Shown: positions 1-16,330, numbered from the stretch's first letter. The stretch is 64,000 bases of DNA from Volutella citrinella (GCA_034401135.1 JAWZSP010000011.1:186001-250000), one strand, 5' to 3'. Notes: generated by a model from the letters alone, not told the origin. A program made the numbers and translations.

Positions 1-3000
1 TATATTTTATAATAATTCCTATTTATATTTTATTAATTTTAATAAAAGTATGTTTTTTAATTAAAAAACTAAAACTTTTATTTTAATAATTACTTTAATT
101 ACTATTTTACTTAATTAAACAGCTTTAAGTATAATAATAATAAATTTAGTAAAGAATATTAATAATTTAAATAATATAATAAAAGCTTTAATAAAGTCTT
201 TTAAATTATTAAAACTTTAATATATTTTATAATATATTTAAAATCTTAAAATATTAATAAATTATAATTTAGTATTTTAGGATTTAAAATAATTAATAAA
301 GAATTAATTTATATTACTCTTAAATAACTTTTAGTTTTAATTATTAAGAAGTATAAAAATCTAAGTTATATAAAATATTTTATTAATATATTTAAAATAG
401 TAATATAACTTTAGTAATTTATTATAACTGCTTTTATAAATATAATTAACTAGCTTTTATTAAAAATAAGAATTTAATTAATTATAAAAAAGATTTTACT
501 AACTTTTAATATAATAACTAAGAATCTTTAATTAAATAGATTTAAAGTTAATCTTAATATAAATATTATAATAACTAGCTAATTTATATTAAAAATTAAT
601 TATAATAGTATTATAAAGAGTTATATTTAATAAAATATAAGTTTAAGATATTAGATTTTTTAATTCTAAGTCTAATATTATTAAAATAAGTATTAAAATT
701 TATTATAATAATAAGTAATTAATTTTTAGTAAAATCAAATCCTAGATATAAATAGTTAAAATCTATTTATATTAAGTTAATTTAAAAGTAAAAACCTTTA
801 TTATTTATAAATTATAAACCTTATTAAAAGGTAATATAGTCTTATAATAATAAAAAGAATTAAACTATTAAAAAAGACTTATTATAATTACTAATTATAA
901 AGTACTATTTTAAAATATAAAAAGAATTTAAATTATAAATAGATTAAGTATTAAAAAAGCTAAAAAGCTTATATTTTAATAAAATAGATATTAAATTAAA
1001 TAAATCTTTTTAATTATTTATTATTAAAGTCTTTTATAATACTTATATAATAAGTATAAATAAAAACTACTAACTACTTTTATAATTATAAAACTAGATT
1101 AATTCCTAGTTATATATAATTAATTAGTAATTAATAAAATAAACAACTTATTTTAAATTTATTTAAGAAATAGAAAAAAAAAATAAGAATTTAAAAAATC
1201 TTTATAAAAAGAATTATAAAATAAATAAGTATATATAATAAACTTAGTATAATATAATAAATTCTTTAACTTTTATAAAAATACTAATTATAATTAAAAT
1301 AAAGATTTTAAAAAAAAGAGTATAAATTAGTAATAATAATAATACTAAAACTAATACTTTTAAAAAAAAGTTAAAAAAGCTAAAAAAGATTTTAAACTTA
1401 AAAATATAACTAAAACTTATAACTTTTATAAAAACTAAAACTAAATTAAAAAGTCTAATTTTATAAAAATAAGAATTAAAAAAGTAATTAATAAAATAAT
1501 AAAAATAAAAAAAATATATTACTATACTAATTAAAATTAAAGTATTAAAATAATAAGTTAAAATTTTTATATTAATAGTAAATATATAAAACTTATAATA
1601 AATTATAATAAAATAAAGCTAAAGCTTTTTATATTAGAATTATAATATATATAGAAAATAATTATTAATTAAAGTAAGAAAGGTATTTATTAAAAAATAG
1701 CTATATTTTAATTAAAAAAGGCTTAGTAAATAATAAATTTAAAAAAGAAAGTAATTAAGATAAAATAGCTTTTATTAATTTTATAATATATATATTTAAA
1801 CTTTTTTTAAAATAATATAAGGATCTATATATTAATATAAATAAGAAAATTAAAAAAAAGTAAATTATTAAATTTATTAAATAACTAAATATATATAATA
1901 TAATAAAGACTAAATCTAATATTTACTTAAAAATTAATATTTAATTTTATAATAAAAGCAAGCTATATAGTATTATTATAAATATAAGAATATTAAATAT
2001 TTTAATAAATAGGATATAGCTAATAATAAATATAAAAAAAGTTAAAATTAAACTAATTTTTTAAGAATATTAAAAATATAAGCTTGACTTTTTTTATTAA
2101 TAAAAAAACTATATTTAACTTTTATATTTTAAAATATAAAAAAGAGAATAAAGTAGTTAAATACTTTATAATAACTATTAACTTAATAAAAAGCTTTAAA
2201 CTATATATACTTTTAGAAACTAGCTTTTTATATAAATATAAAGTAATAATTAATTTTTTTAACTTAAGTATTAAATTTAAGTTATTTTAAAATATAATAG
2301 TAGAAAAAAAGATCTTTTAAATCTATATAATAAACTTTATATATAAAGTACTTAGTATATATTATACTAAAATCGCTTTAAGAGATATAATATTTATTAA
2401 TATAAAATAAAAAGTTTTTTTTAATATATATATAATAGCTAAAAATAATAAAGCTTTTTACTTATTTAAACTAATTAAAAGAGTATATAATATAATTATT
2501 AATACTAATACTTTAAAGCTAGTTACTATTTATAATAATAAAAATAAGCTAATTATAATATAAAAAGAGTAAAAAAATACTAAAATCTAGTTTTATAAAA
2601 AGTATAAAAAAGCTAACTATATTAACTTAATATTAAATATTTTATAAATAAAAGGTATAGATATTAACTTTAAGTTATTAAAAAACTAAAAAAGTATTAA
2701 TATAAAACTAACTAAATATAATTTAAAACTAAGTAAAATTAAGTTAAATATTTTAAATTATAAAATATTAAAACTAAAGTAAGTATTATTTATAAAAAAT
2801 AAGTTTAATATAAAAATTACTAATATTATTTTAAAATATATTAATATATTTACTATAGTCTTATATAAGTTTAATATTTATAAAAATAAAAGAGTTATTT
2901 TTATATTAAAAAAAGTAAAAATATAAATAGAATTAATAAAAAAATAGTAATAATAAGTTAAAATAGTTTAAAAGTACTTAATAAGACTTAAAAATAAAGT

Positions 3001-4119
3001 ATTTTTTAATAAAACTTATAATAAAATATATATATTAAGAAATATATACTTTTAAAATAGATTAATACTTATTACTTACTTAGTATTTATTATATAATAA
3101 ATTATAAATAGTAAAAACAAAATAGAGTTATTATTAATTTTAAATTATTAAATAAAGTAATAATACTAAATATCTATTTACTTTTAGATTAAATAAATAT
3201 TATATTAAATATAAAAAAAAGAAGTTCTTTTTTATATTTAATATTATTAAATTCTTTTTTTAACTTTTAGTTTATAAAGTATATAAAAATAAAATAGTTA
3301 TTATATTTAAATAGGGCCTTAAAGTATTTAATATAGCTTTAATAAAATTTAAAAACTTATTAACTTTTACTTAATAATATATAAATAAGTTATTTTATAA
3401 ATATTATAAATTTATTTAAGTATATTTTAATAATATTATAATCTTTTTTAATTTTTTAAAAAAATATATAAAATATTTAAAAATTATATTAGATATCTTA
3501 AAAAAGAATTAATTATATATTTTAATAAAAAAGTCCTTTATTAAATATCTTAATATATAGCTACTTAAATATATTATAAATAGTAATAGAATTTATAAAA
3601 TTAATAATAAAATAATAGTTTTTTAAAAATTTACTTATTTTCTAAACCTTACTAACTTTAAAACCTATATTAGTATAAAAGGCTTTTTATAAAAAAGTAT
3701 CTTTTAATATAATATTTAAATCTAATAGCTTTAAAATTAGAAAATATAACTATTATAATAAAAAAAAGAGAATAATACTTTTAAGCTAAAGTAAGTTACA
3801 TAAGTAAGAAAACTAAAAATAGTAAATATTAAATTTAATCTAATTTTTAAAAAGTAAAAAGTATTTAAAAACTTATAAAGTTTCTTATATAATAACTACT
3901 TTTTATAATATTATAACTTAAATAAATACCTTTTTTTTAAACTAAATATATATAAAAAAAGATTTAGCTTATTTACTTTTTAATTTAATTATAAATAAAA
4001 TAGAACTTTTTTATTAAAAAAGAATATTTTTTTAAAAAAGCTATAATTAATATTATTTTTATTAAAATTAATATTAAATATAAAAAAATAATATAATTTA
4101 ATAAAAGCTAAATTAGCTA

Positions 4120-4455
4120 TTTTATTAGTATAAATAACAGGCCTTAAATAAATACTAGTAATTATTAATATCTTTTATAAAAACTTACTATAAGATAATT
4201 AAATTTAAGTAAAAAGTGAAATTTTATATAACCTTTAATAAAAAGAACTTTATAAGATAAATAAAATCTGAATTAATTAGTAATTTAATTAGATAGAAAT
4301 AAAAAAGTTCTTAAATAAAAAAAGATTAAAAAAGAGAGAATATTCTTATTAATCTTAAGTACTAAGTGAACTTATTTTTTTTAAGCTACTAACCTATATA
4401 CTTAATTAATTAATCTAACTTAATTACTAAATATTAATATAATCTAACTATTATA
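4120..4455 (+). repeat. direct repeat copy A (LTR-like, RIP-degraded)
   Basis: This stretch aligns almost base for base with 17012-17344 in the same orientation; most differences are C/T or G/A. Shared landmarks are an 'aaataaatactagtaatt'-type start, an 'aagtgaaattttatataac' core and a 'ctaactattatata' end. Two same-direction copies of about 0.33 kb in repeat DNA could be a pair of long terminal repeats or two solo LTRs. The 12.9 kb spacing is long for one element, so nesting or solo LTRs are also possible. Edges are approximate. Confidence 0.7.
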
Positions 4456-6718
4456 TACTTTTTTTTTCTAGTTTATATTATAGTTTTTATAATTAAGTAG
4501 ACTATATCTTAAGTAAAAATATTTAAGCTAAGACTAACTACTATTTATTAATATCTTCTATCTTTATATCCTTATTTTTAATATTTTTTATATTTTTATT
4601 TTTACTTAATTCTTATTTTATTATAACTTTTTATAATATTAAATTCTTTTTAATTAGATTATAGTTATAATACTACTCTGCTTAACTAGGCTTAGGCCTA
4701 GTTTCCTAAGTTATTTATAATTATATCACTTTATAAAAAATAAAGTCTTACTAATTAAAGTAAATTAAATTAAAAGGGATAAATAGTACTTATATATATA
4801 TTATAATACTAAGAACTAGGAACTTATAGATAGCTCGATTTTTAACTAAGTATAATAGTACTTTTCTACTTAATATATATACTATCTCTTCTATAACTTA
4901 TTTAAAAACCTAATTTTTTAAAGCTTGCTTAGTTATTTTAATATTTTTTATAAAGTATAATAGTTTAAGTATATTAATAATCTTAAGTATAAGTATAATA
5001 AGCTTTCTTAAAAATACTTAACTAGTCTTAGAGTTAACTTACTACTTTCTTTTATTTATTTTAATATAAGGTTTTTATTTAATTTAAAAGCCTAGGCTTA
5101 ATACTTATAAACTAGGTTATAAAGGCTTTAGTATTACTATTAATTTTTTTAAAACTAATAGTTATAGCTATTTAAAAAAACTATAAAAAGTACTATATTA
5201 TATAATACTAAGTAATAAAAGCTAATTTTATAAGTTAGATCTAGCTTATAAAAGAGTTAAGCTATATAATCTTTTTTTAGATTAATTATAATCCTTTTTA
5301 ATACTTAAGTATAGAGTAGCTTAGTATATTTAGATATTAAATATAATTATAAGTAAAAGTAAGTACTTAATAAAAGTAAGCTTTTAACTTATTAAGCTAG
5401 ATTATATTAAAGTAATAAATTATTAATAAAAATAGTTAATTAAAATATAGCTAGTAATAGCTTAAAACCTAAATATAGAACTATTAGGTATATTTTTTAT
5501 TAAGAGATAAAGAGTTAAAATTAATAGCTAGCTATTATTAAAAAAAGCTAAGAACTTTATAAAAAGTATTTTAATTAGATTAATAGAGCCTAATTTATTA
5601 GTATTAAATTCTAATTAGGGCTTTTATAATATAAAGCTTTTCTAAGTAATACCTTAGTTCTTTTATATAATAAATACTTTATTAAATATTTTAGTATAGA
5701 CTTAAGTTTATTAATTAATTAATAGAGTAAAGAATTATAAAAGATTAATATTACTTAGATTTAGCTTAATTAAGTAAAGTAATATTAAAAAAAAGGTATA
5801 ATAAAGCTTATTAATTTTAAAGTAAAAATAGCTATTAAAGCTAATAAAAAAGTAATTATCTTTATAAATCTTAGAAATATTAATAAATTTAATAATATAG
5901 TATATATAAGAGATTAAGTAAGGAATCTGCTTTTTAATAATCTTTAAGAGTATAAAACTAAGGTTTATAAAGATTATAAAAGTAAGCAGGGTATAAATAA
6001 TATTAAGGCTCTTATTATAATTATTAATAATATAGTTAATAATAAATAAGACCTAGTTTTAAAATTAAAATTAGAATATAAGCTTATATTTTAAGTAAGT
6101 ATAGTTAATTATTAAAATAGCTTTTTTTATATATTTATTAAAATCCTTTAAGCTATAATTTTATATCTTATATAATATTTAAAAAAGGTAAAAAATATTA
6201 AAGAACTTATATTTAAAATTATTAAGCTAATTAAATAAAAGTAAGATAATTAGCTTAAAGTTAAAAAGTATTTTAAAAAAAGTAAAAGTCTTATACTAAA
6301 TATAAGTAAATTAAGTAGTATAAAAGTAGATCTACTTTTTTATAATATTAAAAAAGTAAATATAATTAGTTATTTAATTATATAAAAATAAACCTTAATA
6401 GGAATTAATAAAATTAACTAAGCTAATAAAGAAAGGCTTACTTTTTATAAAATAGTAGATATAATTAAAGATACTTAAGTTAGTAAAAGGGGTCTATAAG
6501 GCTTAATTAGTATTATAAAAAAGAAGTAAGTTAAAACTAGTTCTATTAATCTTAAAGTTTAAAAAAAGTATATTTTTTTTAATTTTAAATATACTATTTT
6601 TAAAGGCTATTAAGTCTTTTATATTATATAAAACTATATAAATAAAAGCTATTAGCTTAGTATTTAATACCTAGTTTTTATTATTTATTTTACTAATTAT
6701 ATTCTAAAAGCTATAATA

Positions 6719-8920
6719 GTACTCTATTTAAATATTATTAATATACTTAATCTTCTTAAAATAGTTTTATATAAGTATTTTATTAAAAAAAGAGATAGCT
6801 AATTTTAAGTCTATAATTTTAAAAGTATTATTAATAAGGTCCTAAGTCTTATAAAGTTTAAAAAAAGCAGGTTGTTAATAATAAAAGTTAGTAAGGCTAC
6901 TAAACTATTTCTTAATAAAAGTTCTTTTTATTAGATTTTTTTTTTAAATTAAATTAAAAAAAAGCAAGGGATTAGTACTTATATTATAATACTTTTAAAA
7001 GTTCTTTTATACAAAGTTAACTTTTATACTTTAAGTTTATAATATTTTATTAAGCTTAGTATAATAAGTTTAAAAGCTTAATAATAAGTCTAATTAAGTA
7101 AAATAATAAAAAAAAAAAAAAAAAAAAAAGGCAGTCTATATATATTAAAAAGTTAAAATATTTATTATTAAAAAAAGGTAGTTTACTTTATATTAAGAAA
7201 AGAGCTGCTTTTTAAGTAAACTTATTATTATAATTTATTATTACTAGCTATATACCTACTAGATTTAGCTCTTTATTATTTATACTTTTACTCTTTCTTT
7301 TTTTTTTTTACTTTTTTTTTCTCTTTTTCTTTTTATTATTAATTTTATCTTTATTATTATAATAGCTTTATTATAATATTTTTAAACTATAGCTTAAAAG
7401 TACTTAAAGCTCTTTTTTATTTATATATTATTATTAATCTTTATACTTTTAAAAAATTATATATTAAAAAGTATAAAAATTTACTAAATATTATTAAAAT
7501 TATAAAACTAAGGCTATATATTAAAGATTTCTAATTAACTTATTATTTTAATACTTAAAGTAATTAAATAGAGTTTATAATTATTAAAAATACTAGCTTT
7601 AATAGTACTAGTAATATAATACTTTTATTTAATTATTTTAACTTTATTATAACTAATTATTTTTCTTTTAGTAGACTTTTAGTTTTTTTAATATATAGAT
7701 CTGCTCCTGCCTTAGCCTTAATTATATTAGTTAATTAATATTTTATTATCTTACTTTTTAAGAAGCTAATAATAAGGAGGTTTTTAAAAGTGCTTCTAGG
7801 TTTTAATAGACTTTTATTAATAATTTATTTAATTTTTATTATATTATTTAATATATTATAAAGACTTTTCTAAATCCTGTTTATATCCCTATTAAATATA
7901 CTTATTTAAAAAGGTACTTTTTTATTTAATTAAATACTTACTTAAATTATATTAAGGCGCTCTTTATTATATATTTTAATTAGATTAACTTACTAACTTA
8001 TTATTATTATACCTTAAGTTTTATAATAACTATTATATTTTTTAATAATTATATATTCTAGCTATTTTATACTTATATATTAATTACTAACTTTTATAAA
8101 GGTTTTTATATTAATTATATTTAGTATAAGTACTTTAATAATAACTAGTTTTTTATACTTAGTTACTTTTTTATTTATTAAAATAAAAGCTCTCTGCTTT
8201 ATTTTTTATATAATTAGAATATAATTTATAAAGATAATTATAATTACTATTATAAAATTAATTTTATAAACTTTTTAAATTACCTTAAGATTACTTATAA
8301 TCTTTTTATATTTAAGCTGATTTTTAAAAAAGATATATAAGTATAACTTAAAACTATTAAAAAGTATTTTTAAAATAATTATATAACTAAGTTCTACTAT
8401 TTATAAGGGCTCTAGTAGTAAGATTATTATTTTTAAGTTACTAGATATAAGATTTTTTTTAAATTAAAGCTAGTTTATTATATTTAATTAGGCTTATTTA
8501 CTTTTATTTTTTATATTTATTTTTATTCTAAGTCTTTAAGTTACTTAAGTAGTAAGTATTTTTATTTTAAGAATAAAAATTTTTTTTCTTAGTATATTAT
8601 AGTTTTTAAGTATTATTTTTCTTATACTTATTTTAATTATTTTAATATATATCTTTATTATATATTATATCTTATTTAACTAATTATTTTAGATTATTAA
8701 GTTTTATATTTAAGTATATTTTATAATATCCTAGCTAAAGTTAGCTTATATCTTAGATAGTCTTAAAGTATACTTAGTATTATTAAGCTGCTTATTTTAA
8801 TATATTATTAATAAAGTCTTTTAATTAATTTAGTTTATCTTATTTTATTTTAATAGTTATAGCTAGTTATTATTATATATTAAAATTTTTTTAAGTAAAT
8901 TATTTAAGTCTTTTAGTATA
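6719..8920 (+). repeat. inverted repeat arm 1
   Basis: Read forward, this segment matches the reverse complement of 17836-20028 along its whole length with many transition differences. Anchors checked include 6719-6760 against 19985-20028, 7129-7260 against 19480-19616, 7960-8000 against 18770-18800, and 8890-8920 against 17836-17870. The similarity stops at a shared 'taagtctttt' near 8920. It is a copy of one transposon family inserted in the opposite direction to arm 2. A long homopolymer A run lies at about 7108-7129. Confidence 0.8.
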
Positions 8921-11900
8921 TATTCTTATCTTACTATTATACCTATCCTCCCTAATTAGCTATTATAATTCTTATATATATATACTAGCTTATTTTTATT
9001 TAATTAAGTAAAATCCTTTCTATTTTTACTTAGAGTTTAGAGTATTAGTTTTATATTATTTTTAGTATTATTAGTAGTTAGACCTCTATCTTATAACTAG
9101 GGCCTTTTTTTAAAAAAAAATATTCTTTTTTTTTATTTATAACCTTAGACTTATTACTAAATAATAAGTTACTTATATCTAACTTATTATTATTAGATTT
9201 TAAAAAGCTTTCTTTTTTTTTTAAAAAGTTATTACTTTCTTTATTTTAGTTTATTTTAAGATTTATAAGTTCTTTTTTAAAATTAAACTACTAGCTATTT
9301 TTATCTTAAATAAACTTTTTTAAATATTCTTTATAAGTTATAATAGCTAGTTTAATCTTATTAAGTATTTCTAACTAATAGCTTAATAATCCTTAGCTAT
9401 ACTTATATATTTTAAAAGGGCCTTGCTAATATAGTTGTATTTTAGCCTCTATTAATATATCCTAGGATCTTAATATATTATACTTTAGTATTAAGTCTTT
9501 TTTTATTAATAGTTCTTTCTTAAATAAGTATAAATTAGTCTTATTAATTTAATTAGTTAGTTTCTTTTTAAATACTATTACTTTTTAAATAGTTTTATTA
9601 ATATTTTCTTTTTTTTTTAAAAAAACTTTAATTTTTTATAATAGTAAATCTTTAGAGCTCCTAACTTTATCTTAATTTATAATTCTTTAAGTAGGGATCT
9701 TAACTTTAATTAGTAGTCTAGGTTCTTATTTATAAAGTAGGTAGAAGGCTGATTATTTATAAAATACTCTAATTACAGATCTATCTACTAAAAGGACTTT
9801 TTTTAATCAGATAGAGTGCCTTTTTTATATAATACTATTAGCTTTTAGGTTATAAACTAATATTTAGATTATCTTAATCTTATAGTCTTTTAAGACTTAT
9901 TTAAAGTCCCTTTTTATTTCTTTTTTATTATTAATAATTACTTCTTAAAGTATATTATATTTAAATATAATATATTTAATAAAGGCTTTAAATATTTTTA
10001 TTATAACTTTACTTATAGTTTTAGCCTTAATCTATTTTATTAAATTATATTATCTTTTATAAAAAAACTTCTTTCCTTTTTATAAAAGTATATACTATAT
10101 ATTAAAGTAGATCTTTTTTATTAGCCTTTTTAAAGTTAAAAAACTAGCTTTTTTTTTTAGTTACTTAAGATTATGTTTTTAATATATTATATAAGCTATT
10201 ATTAATAAATATATATCTAATTATATTAACTTTTAGTAGTACCTTTTTATAGCTAAGTTAAAAGTCGCTTTTTATTTTTTATATTTATTCTTAGTATAAT
10301 AAGACTGCAAGATCTTTTTTTAAGTCTTTTTATTATTAATTACTAGGACTAGGTCTATATAAAGCCTGTCTAGCCTTTTTTATAAATAATACTTTTTTAT
10401 TATAAACTTAGGGGTATTCTTTTTTATTTTATAATAAGCTTTAAGAGAGATTTTAATAAGTCTTTTTAATATTTAAAAGTACTTTTCTATCTTTTAATAT
10501 TCAGCCTTATAACTCTATTCTAGCTCCTTATTATTATTATCTAAAGTAATTATATTAAAGTAAAAGTTAATAAATTAGTTTATATCTTTTTTAACTTCCT
10601 GATTTATTTAATTTAATAGACTTAGCTTTTTTTAATATAGCTTATTAATTATCTTATTTTTTTTTCTAAGATATATTTTATTATAAAGTTAAAAAATATA
10701 ATATAGCTTAGCTATTAGTTAATTAGGGCTTTAAAGATATTATCTACTTACTTATTTAATTAGTAAACTAAAACTTAAAAATCTATTTTAAGAGTAAAAA
10801 GGACTTTATAAAAGTAACTTTTTAACTTTTAAAAAGTATATAAAACTCTTTTATATTCTTATTTTATTATATTATACTCTTATTCTATAAGTATTTATAT
10901 TTTTAACTTATATTAAGCTAGTTTATACTTATTATTAATAACTTATAAAATCAGAGCTCCTTATTTATAAAAGCTAGTATTTATTATAAGTATAATTTTA
11001 CTTACTTTTTTATTATAATTTAGTATAATTAAGATAAGGGTAATAATTAATCTTTTTTTAAAGACTTTTATAATATCTTTTTACTTAAAGCCTTAATCTT
11101 ATTTAGTATTCTTTTTTAAAAGCTTAATAAAAAGTATAGTAATTTAAGTATAGCTTAGTATTTAAATTTAAAAGAACTTTATAACTCTTAGAAATTCTTA
11201 GACTTATATAATATCTTTATATACTTTTTACTTTAAAATCTTAATAATCTTTTTTTTAAAAAGTTTCTGCTTATTATTATTATATAAGTATCTTACTAAA
11301 ATTATTATTTTTTAATAAAACTAGGATTTTATTACTAAGATTATATAGCTTAAGAGTTTTATATTAAAAAAGGCCTTATCTAAGTTAACTAGATATTTTA
11401 TAATATATTACTTTATATTAAAAAGGCTCTCTTTTCTATTATCGTCAGTTGTAAGACTTCTAATTATAATATTATTAAAATAGGCCTAGTATATATTAGG
11501 GATTAAATTAAATAAAATTCTAATTATAATTTTTAAAAACTAAGTTACTAAATTAGTAGCTCTTTATAAGAGTTAATATACTTATAATAGCCCTAAAAGT
11601 GTTATAAATAATATTATATCCTGGCTTTTTTTTATTTAAAAGAACCTAATTATAACTAAAAAAAAAATCTAAGATATTAGTAATTTTATATTATATAAAG
11701 TTAGCTAAGAATTTATTAATATTAAGCAGACTTATAGTATTTTTAATTATAAATATATTATACTTTATTATTAAATTAATTAGTTATAAGTTACTATTTT
11801 TTTTTAAACTAAGAACTAAGAGTTATAATATAATTTATAACTTTTTTTTAAGACCTTTTAATTTAATTAAGTTTTTAAAAAATTAATTACTTTATTAACT

Positions 11901-14900
11901 ATACTTTTTAAAATTAGTATAATATTAGCTTAGAATACTTAGTAAGGAATTACTTTAATTATTTATAGTAGTGTGATTAGAAAGTCTAGTAATTTACTCT
12001 TTATAAAGTCCTAGGCTAGGGCTGTTTTATAATTATATAATACTTTTATTAAGACCTCTCTTTTTTATAAAATAAAGGTTTTATTAACTTAATTAAATAG
12101 ATCTTTAAGTCTTTTTACCATTAGTTAAATACTTTTTTTAATTTTAAAAAACTTTAATATTAACTCTAAGTACTTAAATAGATTTTAAAAGTTCTTTTAG
12201 GCTTTAGCTAACTTCTTTTCTTTTTATTATAAGTCTTTTTTAAAAGTTAAGCTATTAAGTAATATATTTTTTAAAAATCTAATTTTATTAACTTTATACT
12301 TATATATTATATTAACTTTAATATCTTTACTTAATTACTTTATATAAGTCCTTTTTTAGTTACTAAATATTTATACCTATTTATTTATAATAGCTTACTT
12401 TATTATTTAATAATAGCTTTAGATCTCTTTCTTAATTAGTTTAATAATCTTATAAACTATATCCTATCTAATCTTTCTTAATATATTATAATTATTATCT
12501 TTTTTAAAAATAACTCTCTTTTTCTTACTTAGATCTAGAATATAAGTATTTATTTTTAAGTTTTACTAATAGTCTTCTTTCTTAAAACACAGCTAGTTAT
12601 ATTATATATTACTAACTATTATTATTATAACTTTAATCTCTTTAAGTTAGTATTAAATAAGTAGGTTTTTATTATAAAATAAGTAGTTAAATAAAACTTT
12701 ATATATCTAAATAAAGAGTATTATTATAGACTACTAGGCTGTTATATCTAACAGTTAGATAACTAAAATCTAAAAAGGTAAAAAAGATATTAGATCTAGT
12801 CTTAGTCTTATTAAATTTAATAAATTATAAGTTATATTAGTAAGTAAGTATAATAATAAGAGATAAATAATATATATATAAAGTTTATTATCTATTCTTG
12901 CCTTTTATATATTAAATCTAGCTAAGTATACCACGGATTTATTATATAATAAGTAGCTTAAAAAGATCCGGGCTAAGGTATATAATAAGTATTTTTAATA
13001 AAAAGGGTATACTAACTCTATTTAAAATAATATATAGTTTTTACTTTACTTATATATTTCTTAAATAGAGCTTTATTAGATATTTACTTATTATCTTAAT
13101 CTTTTTATTATTATAAATTATAGTTATAGCCTTAGTATATCTAACTTTTAGCTTAAAAGCCTTAGCTATTAATTTAGAGATCAGGTTCTTTTTTATATTA
13201 ATATCTACTAGCTTTTTAATAGCTAGTTTATTTACTTAATTAAGCTGAACTCTAATTTATAATAATTTTTAATAATAAGAGATTAATCTTATACTTACTA
13301 TACTTTTTAAGTTAATTAAGACTTAATAAGTTTATATTTTTTTATATTACTTTAACTTATTTATTATTAACTAGCTAAGTAGATCTATAATTTAGTTATT
13401 TAAAGCAATCTTAATATTATTAACTTTATATTTCTTTTTTATAATTTTAAAATAAGTATTTAAAAAGTTTTATAATTAGGCTTCTTTTATTACTATATAA
13501 ACTACTATATAAGTTTAATTATAACTAGTTCTTATATTAAATACTAGCTTAATATACTAAGTATTTATTACTTTATTAATAACCTTTTTAATATCTTAGT
13601 AAAACCTTTTTATAAATTAAAAGTTAAGTTTTATAATATTTTTTAAAAAGATATTTATTTTTTAATTAATAGTTTTAATATATAACCTCTGCTTAATTTA
13701 ATCTTTATTATTATTAAAAATAGTTCTAGGATTTATATTCTTATTATTACTAAGTTAGTAGCTAAGTTATAAATATTTTATTAAGGCATTTTTTTAAAAA
13801 TTATTTTATTAGTCTTAAGAATATTAATAAGAACTGATTGCTTTTTTATTATTACTTTTTAAATACTTATTAACTATATTACTAACTTAAATATCCTTTT
13901 CTATTATATTAAAGTCTAAGCTATCTTTATTTATTATAAAGAAATTAGTCCTTATTTAGTTAGAGAATATTTTTTAGACTAGTTAATTATTTTAATTAAA
14001 ATAAAGCTAAATCTAAAGGTTAAATTAAGAGCTTTTATTTTTTTTTATAAATCTTTTAAAAAAATCCTTCTTTTTAAATATCTTAATATATTTTTTAAGC
14101 AGCTTCTAGAAATATATAAGGGTCTTTTTAAGACTCTATACCTTAGTATTTAAGAAATAGTTTAATTATAAGACTATTTTTTATTTAATCCTGCTTATAT
14201 TATAATAAAAGATCCTAACTAAAAATAAAAATATAAAGTACTTATTAAGTTAGATAGCTTTTATACTTAGTTTATAATAAGTAATATACTTCTTTTTATT
14301 ATTTTTTTATAGCTTTAAGTAATTTCTTAAAGTATAATTCTTATTATTATAGTAATAATATTAATACTACTTAAACTTACTTATTACTATTATTATAATA
14401 TCTTAGTTATTCTTTTTAATAATCTTTTTAATTATTTAGTAATTATAAGTTTCCTTAATAATAGCTATATTTATCTAGATATTCTAGATTTATATACCTT
14501 ATTATAAGATATATCTTTTTTTATAAATCCCTTTTTAATTCTTAAAAACTATAACTTAGATACTTAGCTTTTTAATTTAATAAGTTAGATTAACTAGTAC
14601 TAACTTAGTACTACTTACTTCCTTATTTCTATATTAGAAACTAACTTTTTTATTTTTTAAAAATAAGTACTAAGCTCTATCTAGTTAATTAGTAGAGTTA
14701 CTTATCTTATTTTATAATATACTATTTCTTTTAGAGTTACTATTCTACTTTAATTAGCTTAATCTCTTAGTAATCTTTTTAACTTAGAGGATTATATTAA
14801 TATTATTTAATATTATTTTATAAAGCTTTTTTAAAATAGTATCTAGAGTATAGCTAAGTTATTTATATAGTTCCTTTTTTTATTAATCAGGGAGCTTTTT

Positions 14901-15879
14901 ATATAAAATATAAGTAAAAGTTATATTAGTTACTTAATTATTTAAGTAAACTGCCTTAATTAAATAAATATACTTATCTATCTACCTTTTTATATTTTAG
15001 ATATCTCTTAATTTAATATCAGGGTTTATTATATTTATAAGTTAGTAAATTAGTATTCTATCTAGCTTATTATTATAGCTCTTAAACTATTTAATTAGTA
15101 TACTCTTAGCTTTTTTTTAAAAGTAGTTTTTTATAATTCTTATTATTTATTTTATTAAGGATCTTTTAGTAATTCTTAAATCTATATCTTTTTTTATCTA
15201 ATTTTTAAAAAACCCTTAAGCTTTTATATAATCCTTATAATATTTAAGAAAAAAGATAATCCTATTCTTATTAAAATAATATTAATTAAAAAAGAAATAG
15301 TATTTACTATTTACTAAGTAATCTATTTTAAAATTAAATAGTAAAGTAGTTACTACTTTTTTATAATTTAAAAAGATTATAAATATAAATAGTTTTCTTA
15401 TATAAAATACCTTACTAAGAGGTTAAATAATTTAATTAATTTTATAAAATTCTCTAAAAGTTAAAAAAATATTTAATAACTAAATAAGCTTAATATAAAA
15501 AGTTATATAAGAAGTCCTTTTTACTAAAAGGTCTATAATAAGTATATACTTAGTTACTTTATAAAAGATAATTAATAAGCCTATATAATACACAGCCTAA
15601 TATATATATAATAAAAACTATAGTAAATTTTATAGTAGATATTATACTTAATATCTTAACTATAGTATTAGTCTATAATAAGTTATAATTAGTATTTAAT
15701 AAATATAGTAAATAGCAGCCTTTTTATCTATTAAAGTCTCTGCACTACTAAAAGTTATAAAAAGGTTATAATAAACTTTAGAGTTTCTAACTTTTATAGC
15801 TATAAGTATAAAGACAAAGTTATCTATACTAGATAACTTAAAGCCGGGCTTATACTAGTTATATTATAATACCTTTCCC

Positions 15880-16330
15880 CTAGCTTCTTATTAAGTAAGT
15901 AGCTAAGTAAGCTAATACCTATATATATATATATATATATACTTCTCCCACTTAATAACCTTGAGATACTACTAATTAACACTCTCTTTATCTTTAAAAA
16001 GGGTCTTCTCTTAAAGAAAATAATTAACTTTTAAGCTACTAGCTAAAAGCCTAAACCTATAAAATATCTAAACTAATATATAATTCAACAAGATGCTAAT
16101 ATATCTCTTAATATTTAGATATAAATTAATAGGTAAGGAAGTTAGTATAAAGGCTAGAAAGAGTATTAGCTTCTTATAGATAGGAGATAAAGGCCTAAAA
16201 AAGGATATCCTTTCTAAGATTAAGAAGAAGAATAGTAATTAGGTAGAGAAACTAATAGAAGTAATAGAAAAGCTATAAAAAAAGGTATATAATAAGCAGC
16301 GATAGGGCTATGCCTAGCTTAATAAGGCAA
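15880..16330. other. less-mutated island with a TA microsatellite
   Basis: Inside the A/T block this stretch keeps CA, TG and CG dinucleotides and longer G/C runs, for example 'cttctcccacttaataac' and 'gcagcgatagggctatgcc'. It contains an alternating TA run at about 15920-15941. Stops interrupt every frame. It may be younger or single-copy DNA that escaped RIP, or a low-copy remnant. Confidence 0.45.

Noticed and set aside
2084..2290. 68-codon open frame in the A/T block
   Set aside because: Low-complexity Phe/Ile/Lys/Leu composition with a non-ATG start; expected by chance in A/T-rich DNA with few stops in one phase.
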